Assembly (NCBI RefSeq): GCF_001613405.1 | Contig: NZ_BDCH01000008.1 | Location: forward strand, 21,200 to 85,199 | From: Nocardia crassostreae | GTDB lineage: Bacteria > Actinomycetota > Actinomycetes > Mycobacteriales > Mycobacteriaceae | Direction: 5' to 3' | DNA length: 64,000 nt | Shown here: positions 42,140 to 51,214 of the stretch, piece by piece | How positions within the stretch are numbered: position 1 is the first letter of the stretch | Layout: every line of letters begins with the position of its first letter | Notes under the pieces: generated by a model | Databases searched by the model: none | What the model was told of the DNA's origin: nothing | Seen by the model: the letters and a program-made list of their open reading frames with translations, nothing else | Made by a program: the position numbers and the translations under genes

Positions 42140-42991
42140 ATGGCACCCGTCTCGCCCACCGTCGCCAGGTGGGAGCTGGTGCTGCGCCTGCGCGAACTGC
42201 GGGAGCAGCGCGGCTTCGATTCGGCGACCTTCGCCAAACGCGTCGGCTTCACGCCGGCGAATTGGTCGCATGTCGAGAAGGGTCGCCGGGTACTCACCGT
42301 CAATACGCTCGGCCCGGTGCTCGAACTCCTCGAAGTCGATGGTGAGGAACGCGCCGATCTGCAAGAACTTCTGCTGGCGAGCAAGGAACGCGGCTGGTGG
42401 GCGAAAACTTCCGCGCTCATCGGCACGGAGTTGCAGCGTTATTACGGTATGGAATTCGGTGCGGAGAGTATCCGCAGCTACGACAGTCTGGTGATCCCTG
42501 GCCTGTTGCAGACCGAGGAGTATGCGCGGGCGCTCATCAGCGCCGACGTCATGATCCGACCGGTCCAAGTGGAACAACTTGTGGCCGTGCGCATGCGAAG
42601 ACAGGAACGGCTACGCGGTGACGATCGCCTGGAACTGACCGCCGTGGTCGGCGAAGCCACCCTGTTACAGCAGATAGGCGGCCCGAAGGTGCTGCGCGGA
42701 CAGCTCGAGCATTTGGCGAGCCTACTGGCGGAACAGGATTCGGTGACGGTGCGGGTGATTCCGTTCACCGCGCCGCGCGGTGCGATTCTGGGCGGCTCCA
42801 GTTTTCATCTGCTGGATTTCGCCGTGGAATCATTGCCCACCTTCGCGTGGGCCGAGAGCGCGGTTTTCGGCGGTGGCGTCGACGATTCCGAGCAGGTTCG
42901 CGATTTGGGGTTTGCATTCGTGCGTGCACTCGACCAATCCCTCAGCCGTTCAGAGTCTTTGGAGATGATCAGGAATTATTCGCAAGGGTAG
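42140..42991 (+). CDS. XRE-family regulator with DUF5753 domain (WhiJ-like)
   Basis: The 283-aa protein has an N-terminal helix-turn-helix (LRELREQRGFDSATFAKRVGFTPANWSHVEKGRR) and a C-terminal DUF5753 domain (YDSLVIPGLLQTEEYARALI, VRMRRQERL, FTAPRGAILGGSSFHLLDF). Such regulators pair with a DUF397 protein in morphogenesis-linked loci of actinomycetes. TAGAGT (42126-42131) ends 8 nt before ATG 42140 and no Shine-Dalgarno is present, so the mRNA may be leaderless. The DUF397 gene follows within 8 bp. Confidence 0.93.
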   Translation: MAPVSPTVARWELVLRLRELREQRGFDSATFAKRVGFTPANWSHVEKGRRVLTVNTLGPVLELLEVDGEERADLQELLLASKERGWWAKTSALIGTELQRYYGMEFGAESIRSYDSLVIPGLLQTEEYARALISADVMIRPVQVEQLVAVRMRRQERLRGDDRLELTAVVGEATLLQQIGGPKVLRGQLEHLASLLAEQDSVTVRVIPFTAPRGAILGGSSFHLLDFAVESLPTFAWAESAVFGGGVDDSEQVRDLGFAFVRALDQSLSRSESLEMIRNYSQG

Positions 42992-42998
42992 GAGACAC

Positions 42999-43413
42999 AT
43001 GTGCGCGCGTAAAATGCTGCCCATGCTTACCACCGCGAAACACCAACCGGAATCCACCGGCTGGTTCACGTCGACTCGCACCAACAATGGAAATCAGTGT
43101 GTGGAGGTTCGTTTCGACGGTGATGCGGTGCTCATCCGTGACAGCAAGTACCGGCGTAACCCAGAACATCGCCCAGAGGCCGAGCCCATCATCACCGTCA
43201 GCGCGAGCGAATGGATGTCGTTCCTCGCCCTGGTGCTGGGTCGCAACGATGCGGCCGCCCCCACCGGCGACCTGACCACACACCCCGCCCCCGACGGCCA
43301 CACCGCCCTGCGCCACGGTGAGATCACCCTGGTCTACACCCCTGGCGAATGGCGGGCGTTCCTGGCCGGAGCCGGGGGCGGGGGAGTTCGATCGGATTCC
43401 CGTGTCCGGCTGA
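42999..43413 (+). pseudogene. DUF397 protein, frameshifted near its C-terminus
   Basis: The product (about 137 aa when restored) begins MCARKMLPML and has the DUF397 features WFTSTRTNNGNQCVEV and VLIRDSKYRR, then a second DUF397-like end (LVYTPGEWRAFLAGAG). The family normally ends in GEF; that motif (GEFDRIPVSG, then TGA 43411-43413) appears one frame over, after G runs at 43374-43378 and 43380-43384. As read, the frame shifts by one base and runs on into the M13 peptidase. GGAG precedes ATG 42999. It is the partner of the upstream regulator. Confidence 0.8.
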
Positions 43414-43457
43414 GCGGAGCCCGGCCAGGTGCCGCCGGAGTGGGCATACTGGGGATC

Positions 43458-45440
43458 GTGACTTCGCAGCTGACGCCTCCCTCGGGAATCGACCTGTCCT
43501 TCCAGAACGCGGACGTGCGGGTGCAGGACGACCTGTTCGCGCATGTCAACGGCAAATGGCTGGACACGTACGAGATACCGGCGGACCGCGCGGTCGACGG
43601 CGCCTTCCGGACGTTGTACGACCAGGCCGAGAAGGATGTGCAGGCGATCATCCAGGAGGCCGCGGCCGCGCATGCGGCCGTCGGCAGCATCGAACGCAAG
43701 ATCGGCGATCTCTACAACAGCTTCATGAACGAGGCCCAGGTCGAGGAACACGGCCTGGCTCCGATCGTGGGCGAACTGGCGGCCATCCGCCAGATCACCG
43801 ATCGCGGCGCCTTCGCGGCCCTGCTGGGCGGCCTGCAGCGCACCGGCGTGGGCGGTGCGCTGGCGGTGTACGTCGACACCGACGACAAGAACTCCGAGCG
43901 CTACCTGGTGCACGCCACCCAGTCCGGTATCGGCCTGCCCGACGAGTCCTACTACCACAAGGACGAGTACGCGGAGATCCGCGAGAAGTACGTCGCCCAT
44001 ATCCGCCGCATGTTCGAGCTGGCCGATATCGACCACGACCCGCAGCGCGTCTTCGATCTGGAGGCCAAGCTGGCCGCCGGACACTGGGACGTGGTGCGTC
44101 GCCGCGATGCCGAGAAGAGCTACAACCTCACCACCTTCGCGGCGCTGGCCGCGGAGAATCCCGAATTCGACTGGGACGCCTGGACCGCCGCGCTGGCCGA
44201 GAGCCTGGACCGCCCGGGTGCGGAGCTGTTCGCCGAACTGGTCGTGCGCCAGCCCGATTACGTTCGCACCTTTGCCCGAGTGTGGGCCGAAGAGTCGCTG
44301 GAGGACTGGAAGGCCTGGACCACCTGGCGCGTCCTCAAGGCCCGCGCGCCCTATCTGACCGCCGATCTGGTCGAGCAGAACTTCGACTTCTACGGTCGCA
44401 CCCTCACCGGCGCGCAGGAGAATCGCGAGCGCTGGAAGCGCGGCGTGTCCCTGGTCCAGGATCTGCTGGGCGAGGCCGTCGGCAAGCTGTACGTGGCTCG
44501 CCACTTCCCGCCGGAAGCCAAGGCGCGCATGGTGGAACTGGTCGAGAATCTCCAGGAGGCCTACAGCCGCAATATCTCCGAGCTGGAGTGGATGGGCCCG
44601 GATACCAGGCAGGCGGCACTGGCCAAGCTGGAGAAGTTCACGCCGAAGATCGGTTACCCGGACGAGTGGCGCGACTACTCGGCCGTGACCATCGACCCGT
44701 CGGATCTGGTGGGCAACTACCGCCGCGGTTATGCCGCCGAACACGATCGGGATCTGAACAAGCTCGGCGGGCCGGTGGACCGCGGCGAATGGTTCATGAC
44801 CCCGCAGACCGTCAATGCCTACTACAACCCCGGCATGAACGAGATCGTCTTCCCCGCCGCCATCCTGCAGCCGCCCTTCTTCGACATGAACGCCGACGAT
44901 GCCGCCAACTACGGCGGTATCGGCGCGGTCATCGGCCACGAGATCGGCCACGGCTTCGACGATCAGGGCTCCAAGTACGACGGCGACGGCAATATGGTCG
45001 ACTGGTGGACCGAATCCGATCGCACCGAATTCGGCAAGCGCACCAAGGCGCTCATCGACCAGTACAACCGGTTCTCCCCCAAGGACCTCACCGCGGATCA
45101 CAAGGTCAACGGCGAGTTCACCATTGGCGAGAACATCGGCGATCTCGGCGGCCTGTCCATTGCCCTGGCGGCCTACAAGATCAGCCGCAATGGCGATGAG
45201 GCGCCCGTCCTGGACGGCCTCACCGGCCTGCAGCGCGTCTTCTTCGGCTGGGCCCAGGTGTGGCGCACCAAGGCCCGTAAGGAGGAGGCCATCCGCCGCC
45301 TCGCCACCGACCCGCACTCGCCGCCGGAGTTCCGCTGCAATGGCGTGGTCCGCAACCTCGACACCTTCCACGAGGCGTTCGACGTCAATCCGGGCGACGA
45401 GCTCTATCTCGATCCCGCGGAGCGCGTGAAGATCTGGTGA
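43458..45440 (+). CDS. M13 family zinc metallopeptidase (Zmp1/neprilysin type)
   Basis: The 660-aa protein has the zinc motif H494-E-I-G-H498 (VIGHEIGHGFDDQGSKYDGDGN), the third ligand motif E558-NIGD, and NAYYNPGMNEIVFPAAILQPPFF before the active site, with full M13 length. No signal peptide is visible, as in mycobacterial Zmp1. GTG 43458 (MTSQLTPPSG) gives the family's usual N-terminus; the extra 153 residues in the open frame upstream are the DUF397 protein joined by a frameshift. It converges on the ABC ATPase gene with abutting stops. Confidence 0.94.
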   Translation: MTSQLTPPSGIDLSFQNADVRVQDDLFAHVNGKWLDTYEIPADRAVDGAFRTLYDQAEKDVQAIIQEAAAAHAAVGSIERKIGDLYNSFMNEAQVEEHGLAPIVGELAAIRQITDRGAFAALLGGLQRTGVGGALAVYVDTDDKNSERYLVHATQSGIGLPDESYYHKDEYAEIREKYVAHIRRMFELADIDHDPQRVFDLEAKLAAGHWDVVRRRDAEKSYNLTTFAALAAENPEFDWDAWTAALAESLDRPGAELFAELVVRQPDYVRTFARVWAEESLEDWKAWTTWRVLKARAPYLTADLVEQNFDFYGRTLTGAQENRERWKRGVSLVQDLLGEAVGKLYVARHFPPEAKARMVELVENLQEAYSRNISELEWMGPDTRQAALAKLEKFTPKIGYPDEWRDYSAVTIDPSDLVGNYRRGYAAEHDRDLNKLGGPVDRGEWFMTPQTVNAYYNPGMNEIVFPAAILQPPFFDMNADDAANYGGIGAVIGHEIGHGFDDQGSKYDGDGNMVDWWTESDRTEFGKRTKALIDQYNRFSPKDLTADHKVNGEFTIGENIGDLGGLSIALAAYKISRNGDEAPVLDGLTGLQRVFFGWAQVWRTKARKEEAIRRLATDPHSPPEFRCNGVVRNLDTFHEAFDVNPGDELYLDPAERVKIW

Positions 45441-46520
45441 TCAGCGCAGGCGGAGTTCCGTCTCGGCGTCGAAGAAGAACAGCTCGTCCGCCTTGGGTGT
45501 GAGCAACAGGCGATCACCCAGGGCGACCTGGAAGCGCCGGTCGACCCGGGCGACAATGCGCCCGGAGCGACTGGACCACTGATCGGTGATGCCGTGCGAA
45601 TAGAGGAAGGACTCCGCGCCCAGCTCCTCCAGGAGCTCGACCTCGACGGCCAGCGCATTGGTGGCGTCGGTGGTGACCTCCCAGGATTCCGGGCGGATAC
45701 CGATGATCACCTTCTTACTGGTAATGGTGCGCGGCAACGGGATTCGCAGGGTATTGAGCACCGCGTGGCCGTCCTCGACCGGCGCGGTCAGCAGGTTCAT
45801 CCCGGGTGAGCCGATGAATCCGGCCACGAAGGTATTGACCGGATTGTCGTAGAGCTCGCGCGGCGCGGCGATCTGCTGGAGCTTGCCGTCGCGCAGCACG
45901 GCCACGCGGTGACCCATGGTCATGGCCTCGACCTGATCATGGGTCACGTAGACCGTGGTGGTGCCGAGTCGTTTTTGCAGCGCGGCGATCTGGGACCGCG
46001 TGGACACGCGCAGTTTGGCGTCCAGATTGGACAGCGGTTCGTCCATGCAGAAGACCTGCGGCCGCCGCACGATGGCGCGGCCCATGGCCACCCGCTGGCG
46101 CTGACCGCCGGAGAGTTTGGCGGGCTTGCGGTCGAGCAGGTCCTCCAGCTCCAGCATGGCCGCGGCCTCCTTGACCCGAATCAAGGTGTCCGCCTTGCTC
46201 ATACCGGCATTGCGCAGGGCGAAGCCCATATTGTCGGCGACGGTCATGTTCGGGTACAGGGCGTAGCTCTGGAAGACCATGGCCACATCGCGGGCCCGCG
46301 GCGGGAGCCCGGTGACATCGCGGTCACCGATGTGAATGCTCCCGCCGGTCACCGCCTCGAGACCCGCCAGCATGCGCAGACTGGTGGATTTGCCGCAGAC
46401 GGAAGGGCCGACCAGGACCAGGAATTCGCCGTCGGCGATCTCCAGATTCAAGGTGTCGACCGCGGGGGCGGGCGCACCCGGGTAGGTGAGGGTCGCGCCC
46501 TCGAACTGCACAGTCGCCAT
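45441..46520 (-). CDS. ugpC: ABC transporter ATP-binding protein, UgpC/MalK type
   Basis: The 359-aa CUT1-family ATPase has Walker A G38-PSVC-GKST, Q-loop FQSYALYPNMTV, signature LSGGQRQRVAMGRA, Walker B VFCMDEPLSNLDAKLR, His-loop VTHDQ and a C-terminal TOBE domain (IIGIRPESW). Residue 41 in the P-loop is Val where Gly is the norm (GPSGCGKST). It is the last gene of a ugpA-ugpE-ugpB-ugpC-ordered operon, as in M. tuberculosis. Substrate assignment is by gene order. Confidence 0.88.
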   Translation of the reverse strand: MATVQFEGATLTYPGAPAPAVDTLNLEIADGEFLVLVGPSVCGKSTSLRMLAGLEAVTGGSIHIGDRDVTGLPPRARDVAMVFQSYALYPNMTVADNMGFALRNAGMSKADTLIRVKEAAAMLELEDLLDRKPAKLSGGQRQRVAMGRAIVRRPQVFCMDEPLSNLDAKLRVSTRSQIAALQKRLGTTTVYVTHDQVEAMTMGHRVAVLRDGKLQQIAAPRELYDNPVNTFVAGFIGSPGMNLLTAPVEDGHAVLNTLRIPLPRTITSKKVIIGIRPESWEVTTDATNALAVEVELLEELGAESFLYSHGITDQWSSRSGRIVARVDRRFQVALGDRLLLTPKADELFFFDAETELRLR

Positions 46521-46541
46521 ACCGGCGGGTCTCCTCGTGTC

Positions 46542-47885
46542 TTACTTGGGCAGCTTGGGGGTGATCTGCCGGTCGATAATGGCCTGCAGCTGATTGGTCA
46601 CATCGGCGAAAGCCGTTGCGGCATACCGGTTCTGCAATCCGATCTGCTCCATGCCGGTGCCGATGATCTGGTCCGCGCCCGGTACGAAGACGCGCGCGTA
46701 GTCCTGCGACCGGGTCAGCGCCAGCTGATCGATGGCGGTCTTGGACTTCGGGTTCTTGGTCAGGAACTCCTGCTCGCTGGGATCCTGCAGCGCCGACTTG
46801 CGCACCGGCATGTATCCGGTGCCCTGGGTGAAGTACGCGGTATTGGCGGCATTGGTGATGAACTCGATGAACTTGAGCGCATTCTCCTTGCGCTGGTCCG
46901 AGATTCGCGACGGGATGGCCAGGCCCGCGCCGCCGGTGGTGGCGCCCGGCCCGTTCGGGCGCGGCAGGAAGGCGGTGCCGAATTCCAGCTTGCCCTCGGC
47001 GTTCTTCTGAATGCCCTTCAGATCACCGGTGGAGGCGATGGTGGAGGCGATGATGCCGGTGCCGAAGTCGGTGGCGATCTGCGGGCGGATGCTGGCGTAC
47101 TTCTTCACATTGATGCTGTCGCGCAGGTAGTTCCCCGCCGAGATGGTGGCGGCGTCATTGAATTTCAGCGTCCACTGATCGGAGTAGCGGCCGCCGAAGG
47201 TCCAGGTCGGTCCCTGGAAGGTCCAGGCCAGGTAGTTCTTGGCGTCGCCCCAGCCGTGCGCCCACTTGTCGGCGCCGACCACGGACTGGATCTTGGGGCC
47301 CCACTCGTCGAATTCGGCCCAGCTCTCCGGACCGCGGTCGGGCAGACCGGCCTTGGTCCAGACGTCCTTGTTGTAGTAGAAGATCTGCGTCGAGCGCGCG
47401 TAGGGCAGCGCGTAGTGCTTGCCGTTGAACAGGTAGTCCGCGGCGAGCGAGTCCACGTAGTCGTCGAGTTGCACTCCGGCGGAAGCGAAGTGGCTGTCGA
47501 GCGGCTCGATGGTGCCATTGAGCGCGTAGTTGAACCACCAGACGTCGGACAGCACCACGACATCGGGCAGTTCACCGCCGGACAGCGCCGCATTGAACTT
47601 CTGCGACACCTCCTCGTAGTTCTTGCCCGCGTCGACCAGGTTCACCTTCAGATCCGGGTACTTGGCCTGGAACCGGTTGATGAGCTCGGTCTCCAGCTCC
47701 TTGGAAGTGCCCGGGTGGTTGGACCAGAAGGTAATGGTCTTGCCGTCGCCCTCCTGCTTGCTGCCGCCACCGCTGCCCGCGCAGGCGGTCAGTGCGAGCC
47801 CGGCCGCGCTCGCACCGGCCAGGCCGAGAAACCCGCGTCGCGACAAAGCGGGGCGGTGCCCTTTGAGTGATTGTGATTCGGACAC
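46542..47885 (-). CDS. ugpB: ABC transporter substrate-binding lipoprotein, UgpB-like
   Basis: The 447-aa protein has a twin-arginine motif (SRRGFLG) and a lipobox LTAC with lipidated C35, so it is a Tat-exported lipoprotein. The body shows family-1 extracellular solute-binding features (ITFWSNHPG, DVVVLSDVWWFNYALNG, PYARSTQIFYYNKDVW). In this gene order, mycobacterial UgpB binds glycerophosphocholine; sugar or glycerophosphodiester binding here is inference. GTG 47885 follows GGAAAGAGAG and places the signal at the N-terminus; the upstream frame is extraneous. Confidence 0.88.
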   Translation of the reverse strand: MSESQSLKGHRPALSRRGFLGLAGASAAGLALTACAGSGGGSKQEGDGKTITFWSNHPGTSKELETELINRFQAKYPDLKVNLVDAGKNYEEVSQKFNAALSGGELPDVVVLSDVWWFNYALNGTIEPLDSHFASAGVQLDDYVDSLAADYLFNGKHYALPYARSTQIFYYNKDVWTKAGLPDRGPESWAEFDEWGPKIQSVVGADKWAHGWGDAKNYLAWTFQGPTWTFGGRYSDQWTLKFNDAATISAGNYLRDSINVKKYASIRPQIATDFGTGIIASTIASTGDLKGIQKNAEGKLEFGTAFLPRPNGPGATTGGAGLAIPSRISDQRKENALKFIEFITNAANTAYFTQGTGYMPVRKSALQDPSEQEFLTKNPKSKTAIDQLALTRSQDYARVFVPGADQIIGTGMEQIGLQNRYAATAFADVTNQLQAIIDRQITPKLPK

Positions 47886-47904
47886 AGGGATCTCTCTTTC
47901 CGGA

Positions 47905-48759
47905 TTAACCCTTGACCGCACCGGAGGTGAGGCCCTTGATCATGTGACGCTGCAGCGCCAGGAAGACGATGAGAATCGGCAGCATGGTGAGGATGGTTCC
48001 GGCCATGACCGGCCCCCAGTTGGTGACGCTGGGGTTCTCGGTGTTCTGCAGCAGCGTGAGGCCCACCGGCAGGGTGGCGACCTCGGGACCGTCCGCCATG
48101 AGGAACGGCCACAGATATCCGTTCCATTCGTTGACCAGCGTGACCACGGCGAAGGCCACCATGGTCGGCCCGGACATGGGCAGCACCACCCGGGTCAGCA
48201 GCCGCCACCAGCCCGCGCCGTCCATGCGCGCGGCCTCGATGACCTCACTGGGCAGCGACAGGAAGTGATTGCGCATGAGGAAGGTGCCGAAGGCGACGCC
48301 GCACAGCGGAACGATGATGCCCTGCAGGGTGTTTCGCCATCCCAGCTGGGCGATGAGCGCGTAGTTGGAGATGACGGTGATCTGGTTGGGCACCATGAGC
48401 GCCGCGATGATCACCAGGAACAGCACGGTCTTGCCCGGGAAGCGCAGGAAGACCAGCCCGTAGGCGCTGAACACGCCGAGCACGAACTTCACCCCGGCCA
48501 CGACGCCGGTGACGATGAGCGAGTTCCGCAGGAAGGTCCAGAACGGCAGCGTGGTGGTGGCGTCGGAGTAGTTCTCCGGATGCCAGGCGCGCGGCCAGTA
48601 CACCGCGGGCTGCACGTAGATATCGGGCCGGTCCTTGAACGAGGTGATCACGATCCAGAACAGCGGGACGCCCACGATGACGAGCACGCAGGCCATGGCC
48701 GCGTAGCCGAAGACCTTCGCCCAGATCTCCCGGTTGTGCTGCAGGGAGCCGAGTTTCAC
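47905..48759 (-). CDS. ugpE: ABC transporter permease, UgpE-like
   Basis: The 284-aa protein has six membrane spans and the binding-protein-dependent permease EAA loop (EVIEAARMDGAGWWRLLTRVVLPMSGP). It pairs with UgpA. GTG 48759 overlaps the ugpA stop (GTGA). It is 19 bp upstream of ugpB. Confidence 0.9.
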   Translation of the reverse strand: MKLGSLQHNREIWAKVFGYAAMACVLVIVGVPLFWIVITSFKDRPDIYVQPAVYWPRAWHPENYSDATTTLPFWTFLRNSLIVTGVVAGVKFVLGVFSAYGLVFLRFPGKTVLFLVIIAALMVPNQITVISNYALIAQLGWRNTLQGIIVPLCGVAFGTFLMRNHFLSLPSEVIEAARMDGAGWWRLLTRVVLPMSGPTMVAFAVVTLVNEWNGYLWPFLMADGPEVATLPVGLTLLQNTENPSVTNWGPVMAGTILTMLPILIVFLALQRHMIKGLTSGAVKG

Positions 48760-49805
48760 TGATAGCCCCGATCCATGACGCGTACCTGGACGAGGGTCAC
48801 GATCAGCAGCACCAGGAACATGATGGTGGCCACCGTCGCGCCGTATCCGGCCCGGAAGTTGACGAAGGATTCCCGATAAACCTGCACGACCATGGTGGTG
48901 GTGCCGGTGCCCAGCGGCCCGCCGCGGGTCATGGTGTAGATGATGTCGAAGACCTGCAGCGAGTTCAGCAGCACGGTGATGGACAGGAAGAAGGTGGTGG
49001 GCCGCAGCTGCGGCAGCAGCACCCGGGTGAAGCTGGTCCAGCGGCTCGCGCCGTCGATCTCGGCGGCCTCCATGAGATCCTGCCGAATGCCTTGCAGCGC
49101 GGCCAGATAGATGACGAAGGTATAGCCGAGGTTCTTCCACAGATAGGTCACGGTCACCATGACCATGGCCCAGGTGGGGTCCTGATAGAAGTCCGGCACC
49201 TTCGCCACCCCGAGTTTGTGCAGTACGTCCTGCACCAGCCCGAAGCCGGGATCGAAGATGAACTGGAAGGCCACGCCGATGGCGGCGCCGGAGATGACGA
49301 ACGGCGTGAAGATGGCCGAGCGGACCACATTGCGCCCGAACAGCTTCCGATCCAGCAGCAGCGCGAGGGCCAAACCCAGCACCATACTGCCGATGACGGC
49401 GGCAATGGTGAAGACCACCGTGTTGCTGACAACTTGCCAGGAGTCGTCCCGGCCCCACCACTCGGTGTAGTTGTCGAAGCCGACGAAGGTGGCGTTGGTA
49501 TCGGAAATATTCCAGTCGAAGAACGACAGCCGGATGTTGTCAATGAGCGGCCGGTAAACAAACACCGACAGCAGAATGAGATTCGGTGCGACGAGCACGA
49601 AGAACAACGCGTAATCCGACCAGGGTCTACTGCGCCAGCCGCGCCCCCGGGGCTGCGGCAATACTCGTTCGGGGCTCGATCTCACTCGCGCAGCGTGTCG
49701 GTTGCGCGCGAATAGCCGGTAACGGTGGGATGCCTTGCGGTTGAATAGTCGGCGCGCGGGCGCAACCGTCTGTTCACCGGATGCATCCGCGAGCGGCGCT
49801 GACAT
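48756..49805 (-). CDS. ugpA: ABC transporter permease, UgpA-like
   Basis: The 349-aa protein has a basic cytoplasmic N-terminus of about 65 residues and six spans starting at ALFFVLVAPNLILLSVFVY. The EAA loop reads LMEAAEIDGASRWTSFTRVLLPQLRPT. It is the first gene of the importer operon. The upstream 130-bp gap to the transpeptidase terminator must hold the promoter. Confidence 0.9.
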   Translation of the reverse strand: MSAPLADASGEQTVAPARRLFNRKASHRYRLFARNRHAARVRSSPERVLPQPRGRGWRSRPWSDYALFFVLVAPNLILLSVFVYRPLIDNIRLSFFDWNISDTNATFVGFDNYTEWWGRDDSWQVVSNTVVFTIAAVIGSMVLGLALALLLDRKLFGRNVVRSAIFTPFVISGAAIGVAFQFIFDPGFGLVQDVLHKLGVAKVPDFYQDPTWAMVMVTVTYLWKNLGYTFVIYLAALQGIRQDLMEAAEIDGASRWTSFTRVLLPQLRPTTFFLSITVLLNSLQVFDIIYTMTRGGPLGTGTTTMVVQVYRESFVNFRAGYGATVATIMFLVLLIVTLVQVRVMDRGYQ

Positions 49806-49894
49806 GGGACGAATGGTAAGTCTGCCCAGTCTGTTTCAAGGTCGAAATCGCGGATAGCGTTGTGACCAGTGCGAACTCGGCCCGGAAACGACAA

Positions 49895-49923
49895 CACCCC
49901 CCACCCGCGAGGGGTAGGGGGTG
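49895..49923 (-). terminator. Hairpin terminating the L,D-transpeptidase gene
   Basis: On the minus strand CACCCCCTACCCC pairs with GGGTGGGGGGTG around TCGC, followed by TTGTCGTTT. It lies 13 bp past the transpeptidase stop and upstream of ugpA. Confidence 0.75.
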
Positions 49924-49936
49924 CCGTGCGGGAAAT

Positions 49937-50842
49937 TCAGTTCCAGTCGCCGTAGCCGTCGGCGGGGTTCAGGGTGCCGCCCTTGGTGTTCTGCACGATG
50001 ACCGGGTCACCGCGCTTCACGTTCTCCTGGAACCACTTCGCGTCCTCGGTGCTCACGTTCAGGCAGCCGTGCGAGGAGTTGGACTTGCCCTGCTGTGCCA
50101 CCGACCACGGGGCGGCGTGCACGAAGATGCCGCTGTTGGACATGCGGGTCGCGTACTCGACCTCGAGCTTGTAACCCTCGGGTGCGGTCACCGGCACGCC
50201 GTAGGTGGAGGAATCCATGATCATCTTGCGATTCCGGTCGCTGACGATATAGGTCCCGTTCGGGGTCTCGTGCCCGGTCTTGCCCATGGAGGTCGGCATG
50301 ACCCGGACGACCTCGCCATTGCGGGTCACGGTGATCTGGTGGGTGGTGTCGTCGGCGGTGGCGATGAACTCGTCGCCGATCTCGTAGGCGACCTTGGTGC
50401 CGCCCGCCTCGACGGTCACCTGGGAACCGGCGGGCCAGAACGACTCGGGCCGCCAGCGCACCTGCTTGTCGCCCATCCAGTAGAAGTGGCCGTCCACTTT
50501 ATTGGTGGAGGTGATGCGGATGGCCTTCTCGGCGGCCGCGTGATCGCTCACCGGCTCCTTGAAGTTGATGATGACGGGCTGGGCTACGCCGACCACCTAG
50601 CCGTCACCGGGGGTGATATTGGGCGCGGTGAAGTTGGCGGGCGGCAGCGGCGAGCTCGCGCCGGGGGCGGTGGGCAGATCGCCCGGAACGGGTTGCGGCA
50701 TGACGGCCGAGGGCACGCCCGGGATTTCCGGGCCGCCCGGCCATAGCGGGGCTGCCGATGCGGGCGCTGCCACCACGGCTCCGGTCGCCGCGATGGCGGC
50801 GAGGGCGATCAGTCCCGACTTCCGGTAGCGGGTAACGCGCAC
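49937..50842 (-). pseudogene. L,D-transpeptidase interrupted by an in-frame TAG
   Basis: GTG 50842 (after GGAAGGACC) opens a frame with a signal peptide (SGLIALAAIAATGAVVAAPASA) and Pro-rich stem. TAG at 50599-50597 is codon 82, and the same frame continues with VVGVAQPVIINFKEPVSD (Ig-like domain), then a YkuD domain with HAAPWSVAQQGKSNSSHGCLNVS, containing the catalytic His and Cys. Intact, this would be a 301-aa exported enzyme making 3-3 peptidoglycan crosslinks. Everything except one codon fits a normal L,D-transpeptidase. A downstream GTG (50596) would give a product without a signal. Confidence 0.85.
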
Positions 50843-51214
50843 AGCTTTGGTCCTTCCGTGCCGCCTCTCCGTGACTTTGGCGCACGGCAGGGAGCCGTAA
50901 ACGGCTGGGAACGCGTGGCGGCGGTTGGGGAGCAACCCGATTCTGGGCGTACCCCAGGAGTTACCCCGAACTTGCGAAATCAGTTCTTGCGACACCCATT
51001 ACTACAGGGCGATCCGAGGTGTGCCAATTGCGTTCTGGCAGTTATGCATACCGACCTCGTGGCGTGGGGAGCGTCACATCACCGGGCGCGCACCTCTCGT
51101 GTGATGTGTATGCGCCGTTCAGGTCGGCGAGTCGGAATGTGGTCCCGGACCGTGCCAGATGTCCGGGCGTACCCGCCGCCAAACCTGGTTGTGATCGAAA
51201 TCACCGGGGTCGCA
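50843..51214. other. Gap between P450 and L,D-transpeptidase genes (372 bp)
   Basis: This non-coding stretch holds the transpeptidase promoter region (minus strand). The only structure I see is an inverted repeat CACATCAC (51075-51082) / GTGATGTG (51101-51108) with an 18-nt spacer, possibly an operator or weak terminator after the P450 gene. The long plus-strand frame here is antisense to P450. Confidence 0.4.

Noticed and set aside
42969..45371. An 800-codon minus-strand frame opposite the DUF397 and M13 genes
   Set aside because: The plus strand encodes clear family motifs (HEIGH, ENIGD); the minus frame is GC-driven and without recognisable domains.
42999..45440. A genuine DUF397-M13 metallopeptidase fusion protein
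   Set aside because: The DUF397 family ending and stop codon are found one frame over, and the peptidase has its own start; a one-base shift explains the join better.
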